Shown: in pieces, positions 38,530 through 48,318 of the stretch
How the letters are laid out: the number at the start of each line of letters is the position of its first letter
Position numbering within the stretch: the stretch's first letter is position 1
NCBI RefSeq assembly: GCF_001010285.1
Contig: NZ_CP011104.1
Span: 2,604,001-2,668,000 of the forward strand
Length of the DNA: 64,000 bases
Reading direction: 5' to 3'
Source of the DNA: Photorhabdus thracensis
GTDB lineage: Bacteria; Pseudomonadota; Gammaproteobacteria; Enterobacterales; Enterobacteriaceae
Program-made: the position numbers and the translations under genes
The notes under the pieces: model-generated
Told to the model about the DNA's origin: nothing
The model's input: only the letters and a program-made list of their open reading frames with translations
Databases searched by the model: none

Positions 38530-39264
38530 TTAGAATCGTTTATAATGTGTATTCTCTACAATTTCTAAGAATTTAGAGAAATATTTCTTCGCTTCTCTAA
38601 AATCACATTTATCAAATTTCTCATATAAGAAAATCAATACAGGAACGCAAAGCATATTTATTCTCTCAACCTCTTGCATTACATCCATTTTCACCTTTGA
38701 ATATATATTAAAAAATCTGGATTTCATACAAGCTATTGGATTAAGTATTCGAACATTATAATGAGGCGTATATTTCATACCTATTATAGGAATATAAAAT
38801 ATTTCAGTATTTAAAGCTAACTTATTTGTTTGAAAGTCATTAAGTTCAAAACCGGCAGGCCAATCGATAATATCAACAACATTTGGCATTTCAATGTGTT
38901 TTTCATTATAAATCTGCTTATTCACAAATAATCTATTTTTATATTCTTTTATCTTCCCTGTATCTTTATCTTTAAGTGCAAATATAGCTATTGATGGCGG
39001 TGGATTATTTTCATTATGTTGAATAGAAACATTTAGAGCTTTAGCTATAGCCTCTATATCTATTTTACGTGCAGAAAAATCCACATCATTTGAGGTTACG
39101 TATTCACTTAGGGGTTTGGCACTATAGTTATTATAATACCATGTAACCCAATAATGTACCGCTTGCCCACCAATCGTTATGACTGGCGCAGTAAAATTAT
39201 CTGCATGTTCCATTAATTCTCGGTTAAGCAAGTACAACTGATCAAGAGGCTCTATATGAGACAT
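38530..39264 (-). CDS. Nucleotidyltransferase-fold protein, possible toxin
   Basis: This protein of about 244 residues has features of the minimal nucleotidyltransferase fold: TIGGQAVHYWVTWYY near residue 32 and NDVDFSA near 60, where the Asp pair would bind metal. The rest is rich in Ile, Asn and Lys with no membrane segment. The start at 39264 is preferred over 39297 because AAGGTGAG precedes it. A 56-codon gene lies just upstream on the same strand. The pairing is typical of toxin-antitoxin or abortive-infection modules, but no family name can be given safely. Confidence 0.55.
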   Translation of the reverse strand: MSHIEPLDQLYLLNRELMEHADNFTAPVITIGGQAVHYWVTWYYNNYSAKPLSEYVTSNDVDFSARKIDIEAIAKALNVSIQHNENNPPPSIAIFALKDKDTGKIKEYKNRLFVNKQIYNEKHIEMPNVVDIIDWPAGFELNDFQTNKLALNTEIFYIPIIGMKYTPHYNVRILNPIACMKSRFFNIYSKVKMDVMQEVERINMLCVPVLIFLYEKFDKCDFREAKKYFSKFLEIVENTHYKRF

Positions 39265-39316
39265 AAATAAACTCACCTTAAAATTAAGATGGTTCATCTT
39301 GTCTTAAATTGAAATA

Positions 39317-39487
39317 TTAAGCAAAACCAAATTGCTTTTTCATCTTGGTTGAGTGTTGTAACTGACCAAAATCAGATTTAGGTATGAATTGCACCGATTC
39401 ACGTTCACCGGATTCAATCTGACGCAGGTAGTCACCGTAAATTTTATGTTGAACTTGCTTAATGTCACGTGCTGATTGAGATTTCAT
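39317..39487 (-). CDS. Small protein upstream of the nucleotidyltransferase-like gene
   Basis: This is a 56-residue open frame with a good ribosome site (AGGTGG, seven bases upstream). The sequence is basic and hydrophilic (MKSQSARDIKQ start, GERESVQFIPKSDFG middle, KMKKQFGFA end) and has no membrane segment. Its position and size suit an antitoxin or small DNA-binding partner of the next gene, 52 bases downstream. This is inference from context. Confidence 0.5.
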   Translation of the reverse strand: MKSQSARDIKQVQHKIYGDYLRQIESGERESVQFIPKSDFGQLQHSTKMKKQFGFA

Positions 39488-39520
39488 ACAACACCACCTA
39501 AAAATGGAAAATGATTACTT

Positions 39521-39700
39521 AATTGCTCCCCCCACTCAGTCACAAGTGACTCTAGTGGGGGCTTCTTATGGCCCCTATTAGCAACCGCTAATAGCTTTCG
39601 TTGCAATACCTGCGCTGACAGATGTTACTGCAAGGGAACTCTTTACATAACCGCTATGCCCTAGCGTATCAGCTAATACAAAATCAGTGTATTCCTAATA
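39521..39700 (-). ncRNA. Likely TnpB right-end/omega-RNA fossil of an IS200/IS605-type element
   Basis: On the minus strand a GC-rich structured stretch ends with GAAGCCCCCACT, a loop with its own AGTCAC/GTGACT stem, and AGTGGGGGG (39528-39561). IS605-type elements carrying tnpB end this way, and the region overlaps the omega (re) RNA. A preceding block (GCTATTAGCGGTTGCTAATAG) pairs with itself as well. No tnpB coding sequence remains, because the IS1182-family element lies upstream. The identity is from recalled family structure and needs a covariance search. Confidence 0.4.
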
Positions 39701-39765
39701 AAATCACATTATCACGGTGTCTACAAGCCAAAATGACAGATCACTGACAGCCCTTTGGGCTGTTT

Positions 39766-41347
39766 CAGATTATTGACAAAGTGCTGGTTTTTTATCCGGC
39801 ATTTTGTTTTAATTAAGTTCCGTTCACTCAACGGAGCTTGCCGCCATGTTAAGAACACCCCCTCTCCAGACTTTCCCGCCAGAAACGCTCTCGCTTGACG
39901 AGCTGGTGCCTAAAAATCATTTGGTCCGTCAAGTCGATGCCGCCATTGATTTCGAATTTATCCGCGAATTAGTCGCCCCGTTGTATTGCCACAATAATGG
40001 CCGTCCTGCTATCGACCCGGTCATGCTGATTAAAATGATGTTACTCGGCTACTTGTTTGGCGTCCCCAGTGAACGCCGTCTGGTTCAGGAAATTCAGGTT
40101 AATGTGGCTTACCGCTGGTTTCTGCGCCTCGGACTGACAGAGAAGGTCCCTGATGCCTCAACCCTGAGTCAGAACCGCCGCCGCCGTTTCAATCATACCG
40201 CGGTCTTCCAGCAGATTTTTGACCACATTGTTGAACAGGCGATGGCCAAAGGATTCGTGGGTGGACGCGTACTCTATACCGACAGCACCCACCTGAAAGC
40301 CAGTGCCAATCCGCATAAATCGGAGAATGTCATGCGGTCGGTTCCCCCCGGCGCCTATGTTGACGCACTGGATAAAGCCGTCACTCAAGACCGGGCGGCA
40401 GCTGGAAAAAAAGCCTGAAGCCAGCCCTAAAGGAACGGCAGAGAAAGACGAAGGTCAGTACCGTCGATCCGGAAAGCGGGTTTATGCACCGGACCAACAA
40501 ACCCAGAGGGTTCTTTTACCTTGACCACCGTACCGTGGATGGGCAAGTCGGTATTATCACCGATACCTACGCCACACCGGGTAATGTCCACGACAGCCAG
40601 CCTTTTATCAAGCGTTTGACGCGTCAGTTAGAGCGTTTTGCCCTCAACCCCCTCGCGGTTGGGTTGGATGCGGGCTATTTTACGGCCCCGGTTTGTTACT
40701 TAACGGAACAGTTAGGTGTCATGCCGATAATCGGTTACCGCCGTCCGAATAAGGGGTCGAACGTCTTCCAGAAAAAACATTTTACCTATGACAAGCAGGA
40801 GGACTGCTATGTGTGCCCTCAGGGCGAAAAGTTGATTTATAAAACAACCAGCCGAGAGGGATACCGGCATTATCAGGCCGCGGCGAATATCTGCCAGTAT
40901 TGCCCGAAACGCGCGTCCTGTACGCAGGCCAAAGGGGGCAAAAAGATAACCCGTCATGTCTGGGAGGACAGTAAAGAGCAGGCCAGGGAAAACCGGCTAA
41001 CGGAGTGGGGTAAAAAAACCTACAAGCGGCGAAAGGAGACGATAGAGCGTAGTTTTGCAGATGCGAAGCAACATCACGGGCACCGCTATGCCCGTTTCCG
41101 TGGGTTGCAAAAAGTGCAAATACAGTGTCTTTTGGCAGCCACAGCCCAAAATATCAAGAAGATAGCCTTGCTGGTCGCAATGCTTTGTTGTTTTTATCTC
41201 TGGAGAGCGAGCATTTCATTGCAGGAGAAGCGAAAATAACGCCTTGTCGGGCGATTAAATTGGCTTAATGAGGAAAATGGATGGCATTATGATTCACAAT
41301 GAAAGGAACAAATCCCGTTATTTTCAACGAGGTTTGTCAGCGGTCTG
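39766..41347 (+). mobile_element. IS1182-family element
   Basis: Imperfect terminal repeats CAGATTATTGACAAA (39766-39780) and TTTGTCAGCGGTCTG (41333-41347), 11 of 15 matching when inverted, flank a frame-shifted transposase gene. The right end abuts the ybfF terminator directly. A target duplication is not clear, so the exact borders are approximate. Confidence 0.65.
39846..41239 (+). CDS. IS1182-family transposase in two frames
   Basis: The N-terminal half (to 40418) begins MLRTPPLQTFPPETLSLDELV with the DUF772 domain and the first catalytic Asp in VLYTDSTHLKA. The C-terminal half (to 41239) continues from about 40410 with DPESGFMHR, VGLDAGYFT, a Cys-rich segment (CQYCPKRASC) and RKETIERSFADAKQHHG with the Glu. 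The break is at a run of seven As (40407-40413), a -1 shift. It is either a slippage-type frameshift or a mutation that inactivates this copy. Confidence 0.7.
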
Positions 41348-41377
41348 ATATTGGCTCACAGAAAGGTGAGCCAATAT
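41348..41377 (-). terminator. Terminator of ybfF
   Basis: Perfect 12-base arms ATATTGGCTCAC and GTGAGCCAATAT enclose a six-base loop, 23 bases after the ybfF stop. The IS1182-family element ends exactly at its far side. Confidence 0.75.
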
Positions 41378-41400
41378 TTATCGCGAATTAACTGCCTGCA

Positions 41401-42186
41401 TTATTTCGCATCAATATTGAGAAAACGATGAATCGCTCTTAAAACGGCATTGGGTTTTTCTGCGTGAACCCAGTGACCGCAATCGGCGACAACCCAGGCT
41501 TTAGCTTGTGGAAATTGTCTGGCGATATCATCCCGGTACTCTTCCTGAATATAAGAAGAAAGACCGCCGCGAATAAACAGCGCGGGATGAGGCCATGCAG
41601 GTATTTCCTGCCAGCCGATAATCTTTTCATATTGATTGATTAATACCGGCAAATTGAATTTCCATTCTCCCTGACGGAATGATTTCAATAAAAACTGAAT
41701 AACACCCTCTTCCTGAATATCTTCCCGCATAATTTCGGTGGCTTCCTGACGGGTATTAACGCCGGCTTTCGTCACTTTATTCAATGCGGTAAAAATCTGG
41801 TCATGACGGCGAACCTGATAGGCGATTGGCGCTATATCAATAAGAACCATTTTTTCTATCCGTTCTGGCGCCAAGGCGGTCATTGTCATTGCGATCTTGC
41901 CGCCCATTGAATGACCAATAATAATGGCGGACTGAATTTGCAGATGATCCAGCAGAGAAATAACATCCTGTGCCATATCGTGGTAATCCATGTTATCTGC
42001 CCGTGGAGATAAACCATGATTACGTACATCAACCTGAATAACGGGATAATATTGCTGTAAATCACGAGCCAGGACGCCAAGATTATTCAGATCGCCAAAT
42101 AACCCGTGGATCAATACAACAGGGGTGGAAGAGACAGGATTTTCCGGTGTCTGTATATGATGATTTAACTGGCTGTTTAATTTCAT
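41401..42186 (-). CDS. ybfF: Esterase YbfF
   Basis: This 261-residue alpha/beta hydrolase has HGLFGDLNNLG (oxyanion region), GHSMGG with the nucleophile Ser near residue 93, and a C-terminal CGHWVHAEKP carrying the catalytic His. YbfF is a short-chain esterase of enterobacteria. Its position left of seqA-pgm, in opposite direction, is the same as in E. coli, although a 3.6-kb insertion now separates ybfF from seqA. Confidence 0.92.
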   Translation of the reverse strand: MKLNSQLNHHIQTPENPVSSTPVVLIHGLFGDLNNLGVLARDLQQYYPVIQVDVRNHGLSPRADNMDYHDMAQDVISLLDHLQIQSAIIIGHSMGGKIAMTMTALAPERIEKMVLIDIAPIAYQVRRHDQIFTALNKVTKAGVNTRQEATEIMREDIQEEGVIQFLLKSFRQGEWKFNLPVLINQYEKIIGWQEIPAWPHPALFIRGGLSSYIQEEYRDDIARQFPQAKAWVVADCGHWVHAEKPNAVLRAIHRFLNIDAK

Positions 42187-42657
42187 GATGGGAATAGTTT
42201 TCCTTCGGATATTGGGATCATGCCGTGCATGTTATGGGATATTGTTGTTCAAATTGTAACAAAGCAACCAAGCTATGCAATTATAGTTAATAATTTCTTG
42301 TAATTGAATTGTTCTTAAAATGTTCAGCGCGTCAAAAACTTGTTAATTTTCATGCTAATACTTAATCGCTTAAAAAACAAAAACGCTTCAAATTACTGAT
42401 ATTTTTAAATAGCAGGTTTTAAATAACTTGTGAGATAATTATCGGTTCAGCCATCTTAATGTGGTTGTTTATTATGTGTTTATGTGATCTATATCTTAAA
42501 AAATTGTGTGTTAACTTTAAATTTTTGTGAAAAAATAATGAAAATTTACTTTATGTTTTATGTAAATAAAAGATACAGGGTAAATTCAACAACAATCACA
42601 CCGTTCTAAGAAGAATAAATAGAATCTGATTTTATACTATGAATTAGGGAATAAGAA
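42187..42657 (+). promoter_or_regulatory. Divergent promoter region of ybfF and dctA with a possible CRP site
   Basis: The gap is 471 bases and very AT-rich. TATGTGATCTATATC at 42481-42495 matches one full half and part of the second half of the CRP consensus. dctA is CRP-activated in E. coli, so this placement about 175 bases ahead of the gene is reasonable but not decisive. Confidence 0.35.
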
Positions 42658-43911
42658 GTGAAAAGAAATTTACTAAAAAGTCTTTATTTTCAAGTTTTGC
42701 TTGCAATAACTATCGGCATATTGCTGGGGCATTTCTACCCTGAACTGGGCGCGGAAATGAAGCCATTGGGTGATGGATTTGTAAAATTAATCAAGATGGT
42801 TATTGCGCCAGTTATTTTCTGTACGGTTGTGACCGGTATCGCCGGTATGGAAAGTATGAAAGCTGTGGGTAAAACAGGCGCTATTGCTCTGGTCTATTTT
42901 GAAATAGTCAGCACAATTGCTTTAATTATTGGGTTAATCGTTGTCAATGTTGTCCAGCCTGGTGCAGGGATGAATATTGATCCCGCTACGTTAGATGTTA
43001 AAGCTGTCTCTATATATGCGGAGAAAGCGGCTGAACAGGGCATAATCGCATTTTTACTTGACGTTATTCCGGGCAGTGTCATCGGAGCATTCGCCAGTGG
43101 TAATATTTTGCAAGTTTTATTATTTGCGGTGTTATTTGGCTTTGCGCTTCATCATTTAGGAGAAAAAGGGAAGCCAATCTTTAATATTATTGATGGTTTC
43201 TCTCAAGTGATTTTCGGTATTATCAATATGATAATGCGATTAGCACCTTTGGGGGCTTTTGGTGCAATGGCCTTTACCATCGGCAAATATGGTATTGGTT
43301 CATTAATACAATTAGGGCAGTTAATAGTTTGCTTCTATATCACTTGTATTCTTTTTGTCATATTTGTTTTAGGGACAATAGCGAAAGTGACCGGATTTAG
43401 TATATTCCGGTTTATCAATTATATTAAAGAAGAATTATTAATCGTATTGGGAACATCATCTTCTGAATCTGCATTACCGCGTATGTTAGATAAAATGGAG
43501 AAGGTGGGATGTCAGAAATCAGTTGTTGGTTTGGTGATACCTACCGGATATTCATTTAATCTGGATGGTACTTCTATTTACCTGACAATGGCGGCGGTAT
43601 TTATTGCGCAGGCAACCAATACACATATGGATATTGTGCATCAAATAACGCTACTAGTGGTGTTGCTTTTATCTTCTAAAGGGGCTGCTGGCGTAACTGG
43701 TAGCGGATTTATTGTATTAGCGGCAACAATTTCTGCTGTTGGGCATTTACCACTGGCGGGTCTGGCGTTAATTCTGGGAATAGATCGTTTCATGTCAGAA
43801 GCAAGAGCGTTAACCAACCTGATTGGCAATGGGGTTGCAACAATTGTAGTCGCAAAACGTTGTCGTCAGCTTGATGAAGCTAAATTAAATCAAGTGTTAA
43901 ATGCTAAATAA
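42658..43911 (+). CDS. dctA: C4-dicarboxylate/H+ symporter DctA
   Basis: This 417-residue protein belongs to the DAACS family, with about eight membrane helices and two re-entrant loops. Signature stretches are [14 protein letters not shown] (near residue 262) and [15 protein letters not shown] (near 299). It imports succinate, fumarate, malate and aspartate. The start is GTG. A strong terminator follows. The gene is inserted between ybfF and seqA, where E. coli has none. Confidence 0.88.
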   Translation: MKRNLLKSLYFQVLLAITIGILLGHFYPELGAEMKPLGDGFVKLIKMVIAPVIFCTVVTGIAGMESMKAVGKTGAIALVYFEIVSTIALIIGLIVVNVVQPGAGMNIDPATLDVKAVSIYAEKAAEQGIIAFLLDVIPGSVIGAFASGNILQVLLFAVLFGFALHHLGEKGKPIFNIIDGFSQVIFGIINMIMRLAPLGAFGAMAFTIGKYGIGSLIQLGQLIVCFYITCILFVIFVLGTIAKVTGFSIFRFINYIKEELLIVLGTSSSESALPRMLDKMEKVGCQKSVVGLVIPTGYSFNLDGTSIYLTMAAVFIAQATNTHMDIVHQITLLVVLLLSSKGAAGVTGSGFIVLAATISAVGHLPLAGLALILGIDRFMSEARALTNLIGNGVATIVVAKRCRQLDEAKLNQVLNAK

Positions 43912-43957
43912 GCGAATCTTTAGATTTATGCCTGTTTGATGATCACTCAATAAAATA

Positions 43958-43979
43958 ATTCCGGCCATTGGGCCGGAAT
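43958..43979 (+). terminator. Terminator after dctA
   Basis: Perfect arms ATTCCGGCC and GGCCGGAAT enclose the loop ATTG, followed by CTTTA. It is a compact GC-rich stem 46 bases after the dctA stop. Confidence 0.8.
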
Positions 43980-44113
43980 CTTTACACCGAGTCAAAATAG
44001 TCAAAAACAAATTTATTTCTCCTACTTTGCAAGACACTTAATCTGTTCTATTCTTTTTTTATATATTAATCAAAATTAAATTATAGGTTCTTGTTAAAGC
44101 AGGAGGAGAAACA

Positions 44114-45111
44114 ATGTCACTTGGTGATGAGATTGTCACCCGAATTACCCGGGTCGGTGCGCAGCACACTGTACTCGTTTCTCCTCCACAAAGCGTTCCC
44201 GGACCAGCGGCTGCTCGCGTGGGCGACCCGATTAAACATGCCAGTTTCCTCGGTGCGCTGGCTGGGGCTATTCCGGTGTCCTGATAAGTGCTGCGGTATT
44301 TGCCGTGGCGGCTGCCGTAGTCGTGGGTACCGGCGGATTAGCCACTGTTGCAGTGATTGCACTGGGCACTGCCGGTACTCTGGCCCTGGGGAAGGTTATC
44401 AGTGCCGCCAGTTCGGCCGTCACGAACATGGTGGACAGCATCGGCCCGCCCAGTGGGGCGCTGGCGACCGGTTCCCCGAATGTGTTTATTGAAGGCAAAC
44501 CGGCGGCCCGGGCCATAGTCGATACTGTCGCTTGCAATAAACACCCGGCACCGCCGCTGATTGCTCAGGGCAGTGAAACGGTATTTATCAATGACTCCCC
44601 AGCGGCTCGGGTTGATGACAAACTGGCCTGTGGCGCGACCATCAAAGCCGGGGCTAAAACCGTATTTATCGGCTCTGGTCGGGGCACCTACTTAGAAGTT
44701 GCCGAAGAGATCTCCGCCTGGGAACGGGCAATACTGATAGCTGTTGAGTTTCTGGTACCGCCATCTCGGGGCTCCATCAAGGGTATCGGTAAACTGTTTA
44801 CCAAAGCTGGTCAGGGCGTGCTGAAAGGTGTCGTGGCCGGGGCTAAACATGCCTGGAAAATCATATCGGGCGGAACCTTTTCCTGCGCTAAGAAAGTTTT
44901 TAAAGAAACCCAGGGTGTGAAACGTTATTGGGAAAGCGCCAAGGCGCACCGCTGGCGTTTTGGCGCGCACAGCAAAACCCTGCCTGCCGGTCCCAAACGC
45001 AGTCAGTTTGAGGAAGATGCCGATACCGATATCGCGGTGCTGGAAACCCAGCTCTCACGCCTGCATATCAAGGAAGACGCGCCCGCGTCTCATCCTAAAC
45101 GTCAGCCTTAA
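44114..45111 (+). pseudogene. Orphan PAAR-domain T6SS effector gene with a frameshift
   Basis: A strong AGGAGGAG site precedes an ATG at 44114. The first frame gives 56 residues with ARVGDPIKH, the PAAR start, and stops at 44282. The next frame carries on without a gap: a hydrophobic segment (VFAVAAAVVVGTGGLA), then PAAR blocks SPNVFIEGKPAARA and GSETVFINDSPAARVDD, then about 100 residues of unassigned C-terminus ending at 45111. One single-base shift near 44270-44285 separates them. The C-terminal part may be a toxin domain or its remnant. No VgrG is nearby. Confidence 0.7.
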
Positions 45112-45112
45112 C

Positions 45113-45434
45113 AGAGCAAGTTACCTATGTTAAAGGAATAAAAAAGAACTCTGATTTATTTATCAAAATGTTAGATGAACTGAATCATCAATATCCCCAT
45201 GCGGAAACCCTCACATTAATCTTAGATAACTCCGGTATACATAAAAGTCAGAAGGTAAAGGACTGGCTGGCACGACATCCAAAATTTACTCTGTTGTTTT
45301 TACCCGTCTATTCACCGTGGTTAAATAAAATAGAACGGTTATGGCAATCGCTCCATGAGACAATAACACAAAATCATTGTTGTCAATTTTGGCATCGTTT
45401 TCATCACAGCAAAAACCAGGAAGGTAAAAAATGA
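45113..45434 (+). pseudogene. IS630-family transposase fragment
   Basis: Only the C-terminal DDE region remains: LILDNSGIHKS with the second Asp, FLPVYSPWLNKIERLW with the Glu. It begins directly after the PAAR gene stop and lacks the N-terminal half. It is not the same IS630 type as the complete element at 53.2 kb. Confidence 0.75.
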
Positions 45435-45782
45435 GTGTAGCACTATTATGAAACCTTATTTATAAAGCTTGGTTCGAATTTAGATATGGTTAACTTTTCT
45501 TCTCTGTTGAATCAGAACGTAAATGATATACGAAGGTAAAAAATTATTGCTTCTCAATTTTATCGGTTGCGGTAGAAATAGCCATTACTTATTGGTTATC
45601 TCTATCATACCCACAATATCCATGTAACTGATTGATTTGTTTTAGATGAAAATCGCCTGCTTTGTCATATCGTTTTTCACGCTGAAACACTTTTAAGTTA
45701 TTGAAATTTTACCTATTTTGTTTTCTCCTTTTATACTTTATAATCCGGCTAAACTTTTTATTTAGAACAGTACTGGATAGAA
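45435..45782 (+). promoter_or_regulatory. Upstream region of seqA
   Basis: No gene is seen. The region must contain the seqA promoter. It is AT-rich, and several TATAAT-like boxes occur near 45730-45760, none decisive. Confidence 0.35.
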
Positions 45783-46307
45783 ATGAAAACGATAGAAGTT
45801 GATGAAGACCTTTACCGCTATATTGCCAGCCACACACAACATATCGGTGAAAGTGCATCTGACATTTTACGGCGGATGCTGAAATTTAACGCCGAGCAGC
45901 CAGTACAAAATGTCCAGCCTCTTAGCGCTGTGGAGAAAACATCAGTATCCCGTCCGCGTGATTCTGTTCGTGTAATACGTGAATTGTTACTTTCAGATGA
46001 CTATTCTGAGAAGAAAAAATCAGTTGATCGCTTTATGTCGATCTTATCCACGTTATACAGCTTGAACAGTGAAAGTTTTTCTCAGACAACCGATGCTATG
46101 CATGGTCGTACCCGTGTTTATTTTGCCGGTGATCAACAGACGCTGCTTGCCAGTGGCAAACAAACCAAACCTCGTCATATTCCGGGCACACCTTTTTGGG
46201 TCATTACTAACACCAATACTGACCGTAAGCGTAATATGGTTGAACAAATTATGCAGGATATGCAATTCTCAGCCAATCTTATTGAAAAGGTGTGTGGCAC
46301 GATTTAA
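45783..46307 (+). CDS. seqA: Replication initiation regulator SeqA
   Basis: This 174-residue protein has the N-terminal multimerisation domain (MKTIEVDEDLYRYIASHTQ) and the C-terminal domain that binds hemimethylated GATC (GRTRVYFA, TPFWVITNTNTDRKR). It sequesters oriC after initiation. Slightly shorter than the 181 residues of E. coli. It is followed by pgm as in other enterobacteria. Confidence 0.97.
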   Translation: MKTIEVDEDLYRYIASHTQHIGESASDILRRMLKFNAEQPVQNVQPLSAVEKTSVSRPRDSVRVIRELLLSDDYSEKKKSVDRFMSILSTLYSLNSESFSQTTDAMHGRTRVYFAGDQQTLLASGKQTKPRHIPGTPFWVITNTNTDRKRNMVEQIMQDMQFSANLIEKVCGTI

Positions 46308-46363
46308 CTGACTAAAGCTGTGCTGCAACAGTCAAGGCGGTGCAGCCATCCAGGAGAGATAAA

Positions 46364-48004
46364 GTGGCAAATCATCCGCGCGCAGGGCAACTTGCCCGCC
46401 AAAGTGATCTGATAAATGTAGCGCAACTGACTTCACAGTATTACACCTTACATCCTCAGCCGGAAAACCCGGTGCATAAGGTTAAATTCGGTACATCCGG
46501 CCATCGGGGCAGCTCTCAGCGCAGTAGCTTTAATGAAGCGCATATTCTGGCAATTGCTCAGGCAGTTGTGGAAGCCCGTAAGCAGCGGGGAATAAACGGA
46601 CCTTGCTATGTGGGTAAAGATACCCATGCGTTGTCAGAAGCGGCTTTTATTTCTGTGCTGGAAGTGTTGACCGCCAATAATGTGCATGTGATTGTGCAGG
46701 AAAATAATGGATTTACGCCAACCCCGGCGATTTCTCATGCCATCCTCTGCTATAACCGTCAGGGTAAGGCGCTGGCGGATGGGATCGTGATTACGCCATC
46801 CCATAATCCACCGGAAGATGGCGGTATTAAATATAATCCACCTGATGGCGGTCCTGCCGATACGGATCTGACCGCGATTATTGAACGTCGTGCTAACGAG
46901 TTGCTCGAAGAAAGTCTGAAAAGTGTTAAGCGTCTGCCATTTGTTCAGGCATTAAGCAGTGAATATCTGCACCAGCAGGATTTAGTCGAGCCATATGTCG
47001 TTGCGCTGGGTGATGTGGTTGATATGGCCGCTATCCAGAAAGCCGGGCTGAAAATCGGTATCGATCCGTTGGGTGGTTCCGGCATTGCGTTCTGGCAGCG
47101 TATTGGTGAGCACTACAACCTGGATCTGACATTGGTGAATGATCAGGTGGATCAGACGTTCCGTTTTATGCATCTGGATCATGATGGTGTCATTCGCATG
47201 GATTGCTCATCCCCTTGGGCAATGGCAGGCTTGCTGGCAATGCGCGATAAGTTTGATCTGGCTTTCGCCAACGATCCTGATTATGACCGTCACGGTATTG
47301 TCACACCAGCCGGTTTGATGAATCCGAACCACTATCTGGCAACCGCGATAGATTACTTGTTCCGTCATCGTCCGCAATGGTCAGAAAGCGTTGCGGTAGG
47401 TAAAACCCTGGTTTCCAGTGCCATGATTGATCGGGTGGTTGCTGATCTTGGCCGTAAATTGGTGGAAGTGCCGGTCGGTTTTAAGTGGTTTGTTGACGGT
47501 TTGCATCAAGGTAAATTGGGCTTTGGCGGTGAGGAGAGCGCAGGGGCTTCTTTCCTGCGTTTCGATGGTACGCCGTGGTCCACGGATAAAGATGGGATTA
47601 TCCTCTGTTTGCTGGCGGCAGAAATGACTGCCGTGACAGGAGAGAATCCACAGCAGCGTTACAATGAGTTAGCCGCCCGTTTTGGTACACCGAGCTACAG
47701 CCGTATTCAGGCGCCCGCAAGCCATCAACAGAAGGCGTTGTTAGCCAAGTTGTCACCAGAAATGGTGAAAGCAGATAAGCTGGCAGGTGATCCTATCACT
47801 GCCCGGTTGACGAAAGCTGCCGGTAACGGAGCATCAATCGGTGGCCTGAAAGTGATGACAGAAAATGGCTGGTTTGCCGCCCGTCCATCAGGAACGGAGG
47901 AAGCCTATAAGATTTACTGTGAAAGTTTCCTTGGTCCTGAACATCGGGAGAAGATTGAACGCGAAGCGCAGGATATTGTTAACCAGGTTTTTGCCGCCGT
48001 TTGA
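46364..48004 (+). CDS. pgm: Phosphoglucomutase
   Basis: This is a 546-residue alpha-D-phosphohexomutase that interconverts glucose 1- and 6-phosphate. The active-site Ser lies in [11 protein letters not shown] (near residue 146), the metal loop in DPDYDRHG and the sugar loop in [10 protein letters not shown]. The GTG start at 46364 ([16 protein letters not shown] site) matches the E. coli N-terminus better than an in-frame ATG-less extension to 46340. Confidence 0.96.
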   Translation: MANHPRAGQLARQSDLINVAQLTSQYYTLHPQPENPVHKVKFGTSGHRGSSQRSSFNEAHILAIAQAVVEARKQRGINGPCYVGKDTHALSEAAFISVLEVLTANNVHVIVQENNGFTPTPAISHAILCYNRQGKALADGIVITPSHNPPEDGGIKYNPPDGGPADTDLTAIIERRANELLEESLKSVKRLPFVQALSSEYLHQQDLVEPYVVALGDVVDMAAIQKAGLKIGIDPLGGSGIAFWQRIGEHYNLDLTLVNDQVDQTFRFMHLDHDGVIRMDCSSPWAMAGLLAMRDKFDLAFANDPDYDRHGIVTPAGLMNPNHYLATAIDYLFRHRPQWSESVAVGKTLVSSAMIDRVVADLGRKLVEVPVGFKWFVDGLHQGKLGFGGEESAGASFLRFDGTPWSTDKDGIILCLLAAEMTAVTGENPQQRYNELAARFGTPSYSRIQAPASHQQKALLAKLSPEMVKADKLAGDPITARLTKAAGNGASIGGLKVMTENGWFAARPSGTEEAYKIYCESFLGPEHREKIEREAQDIVNQVFAAV

Positions 48005-48022
48005 TATTTGATTCGATTGAAT

Positions 48023-48056
48023 AATCCGCAATAGCTGTCACAGGTTATTGCGGATT
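48023..48056 (+). terminator. Terminator after pgm
   Basis: The arms AATCCGCAATA and TATTGCGGATT pair, and TTTGTTTTT follows, 19 bases after the stop. A canonical intrinsic terminator. Confidence 0.88.
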
Positions 48057-48063
48057 TTTGTTT

Positions 48064-48318
48064 TTCAGCCCAGAGCGACCATTAAGGCACCGGCGGTAAT
48101 CAGCGCGATGTTCCCGCTACACCACTTAGCATGATAAAAAGCAACGCCTGGCGATTTGCTAGTATTTCACCGATCAGGTTTAATTTCCCCTGTACTACAA
48201 CAATACCGACCAGGAATAACGCCATAATGACCGCACGTATTGCGGTTGCGGTGTTTAATATCAAATGAGCTGAGATGATAAGACAATTCTCTCTGCTTAA
48301 ATATATCATTACTCTCAT
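48064..48318 (-). pseudogene. EamA-type transporter fragment
   Basis: The minus strand encodes one or two hydrophobic segments (VIMALFLVGIVVVQGKL, then EILANRQALLFIMLSGVAG) of the kind found in EamA/DMT-family transporters. The frame then breaks and the rest of the gene is absent. It is a relic between pgm and the next operon. Confidence 0.5.

Noticed and set aside
39528-39561. Simple intrinsic terminator
   Set aside because: The stem has no T-run on either strand and has extra internal pairing, and it continues into a structured block typical of an IS605 right end, though this remains tentative.
44305-45111. Separate intact PAAR gene starting at 44305
   Set aside because: The start lies within a hydrophobic segment with no ribosome site, while a strong site and the missing PAAR N-terminus lie at 44101-44282 in another frame.
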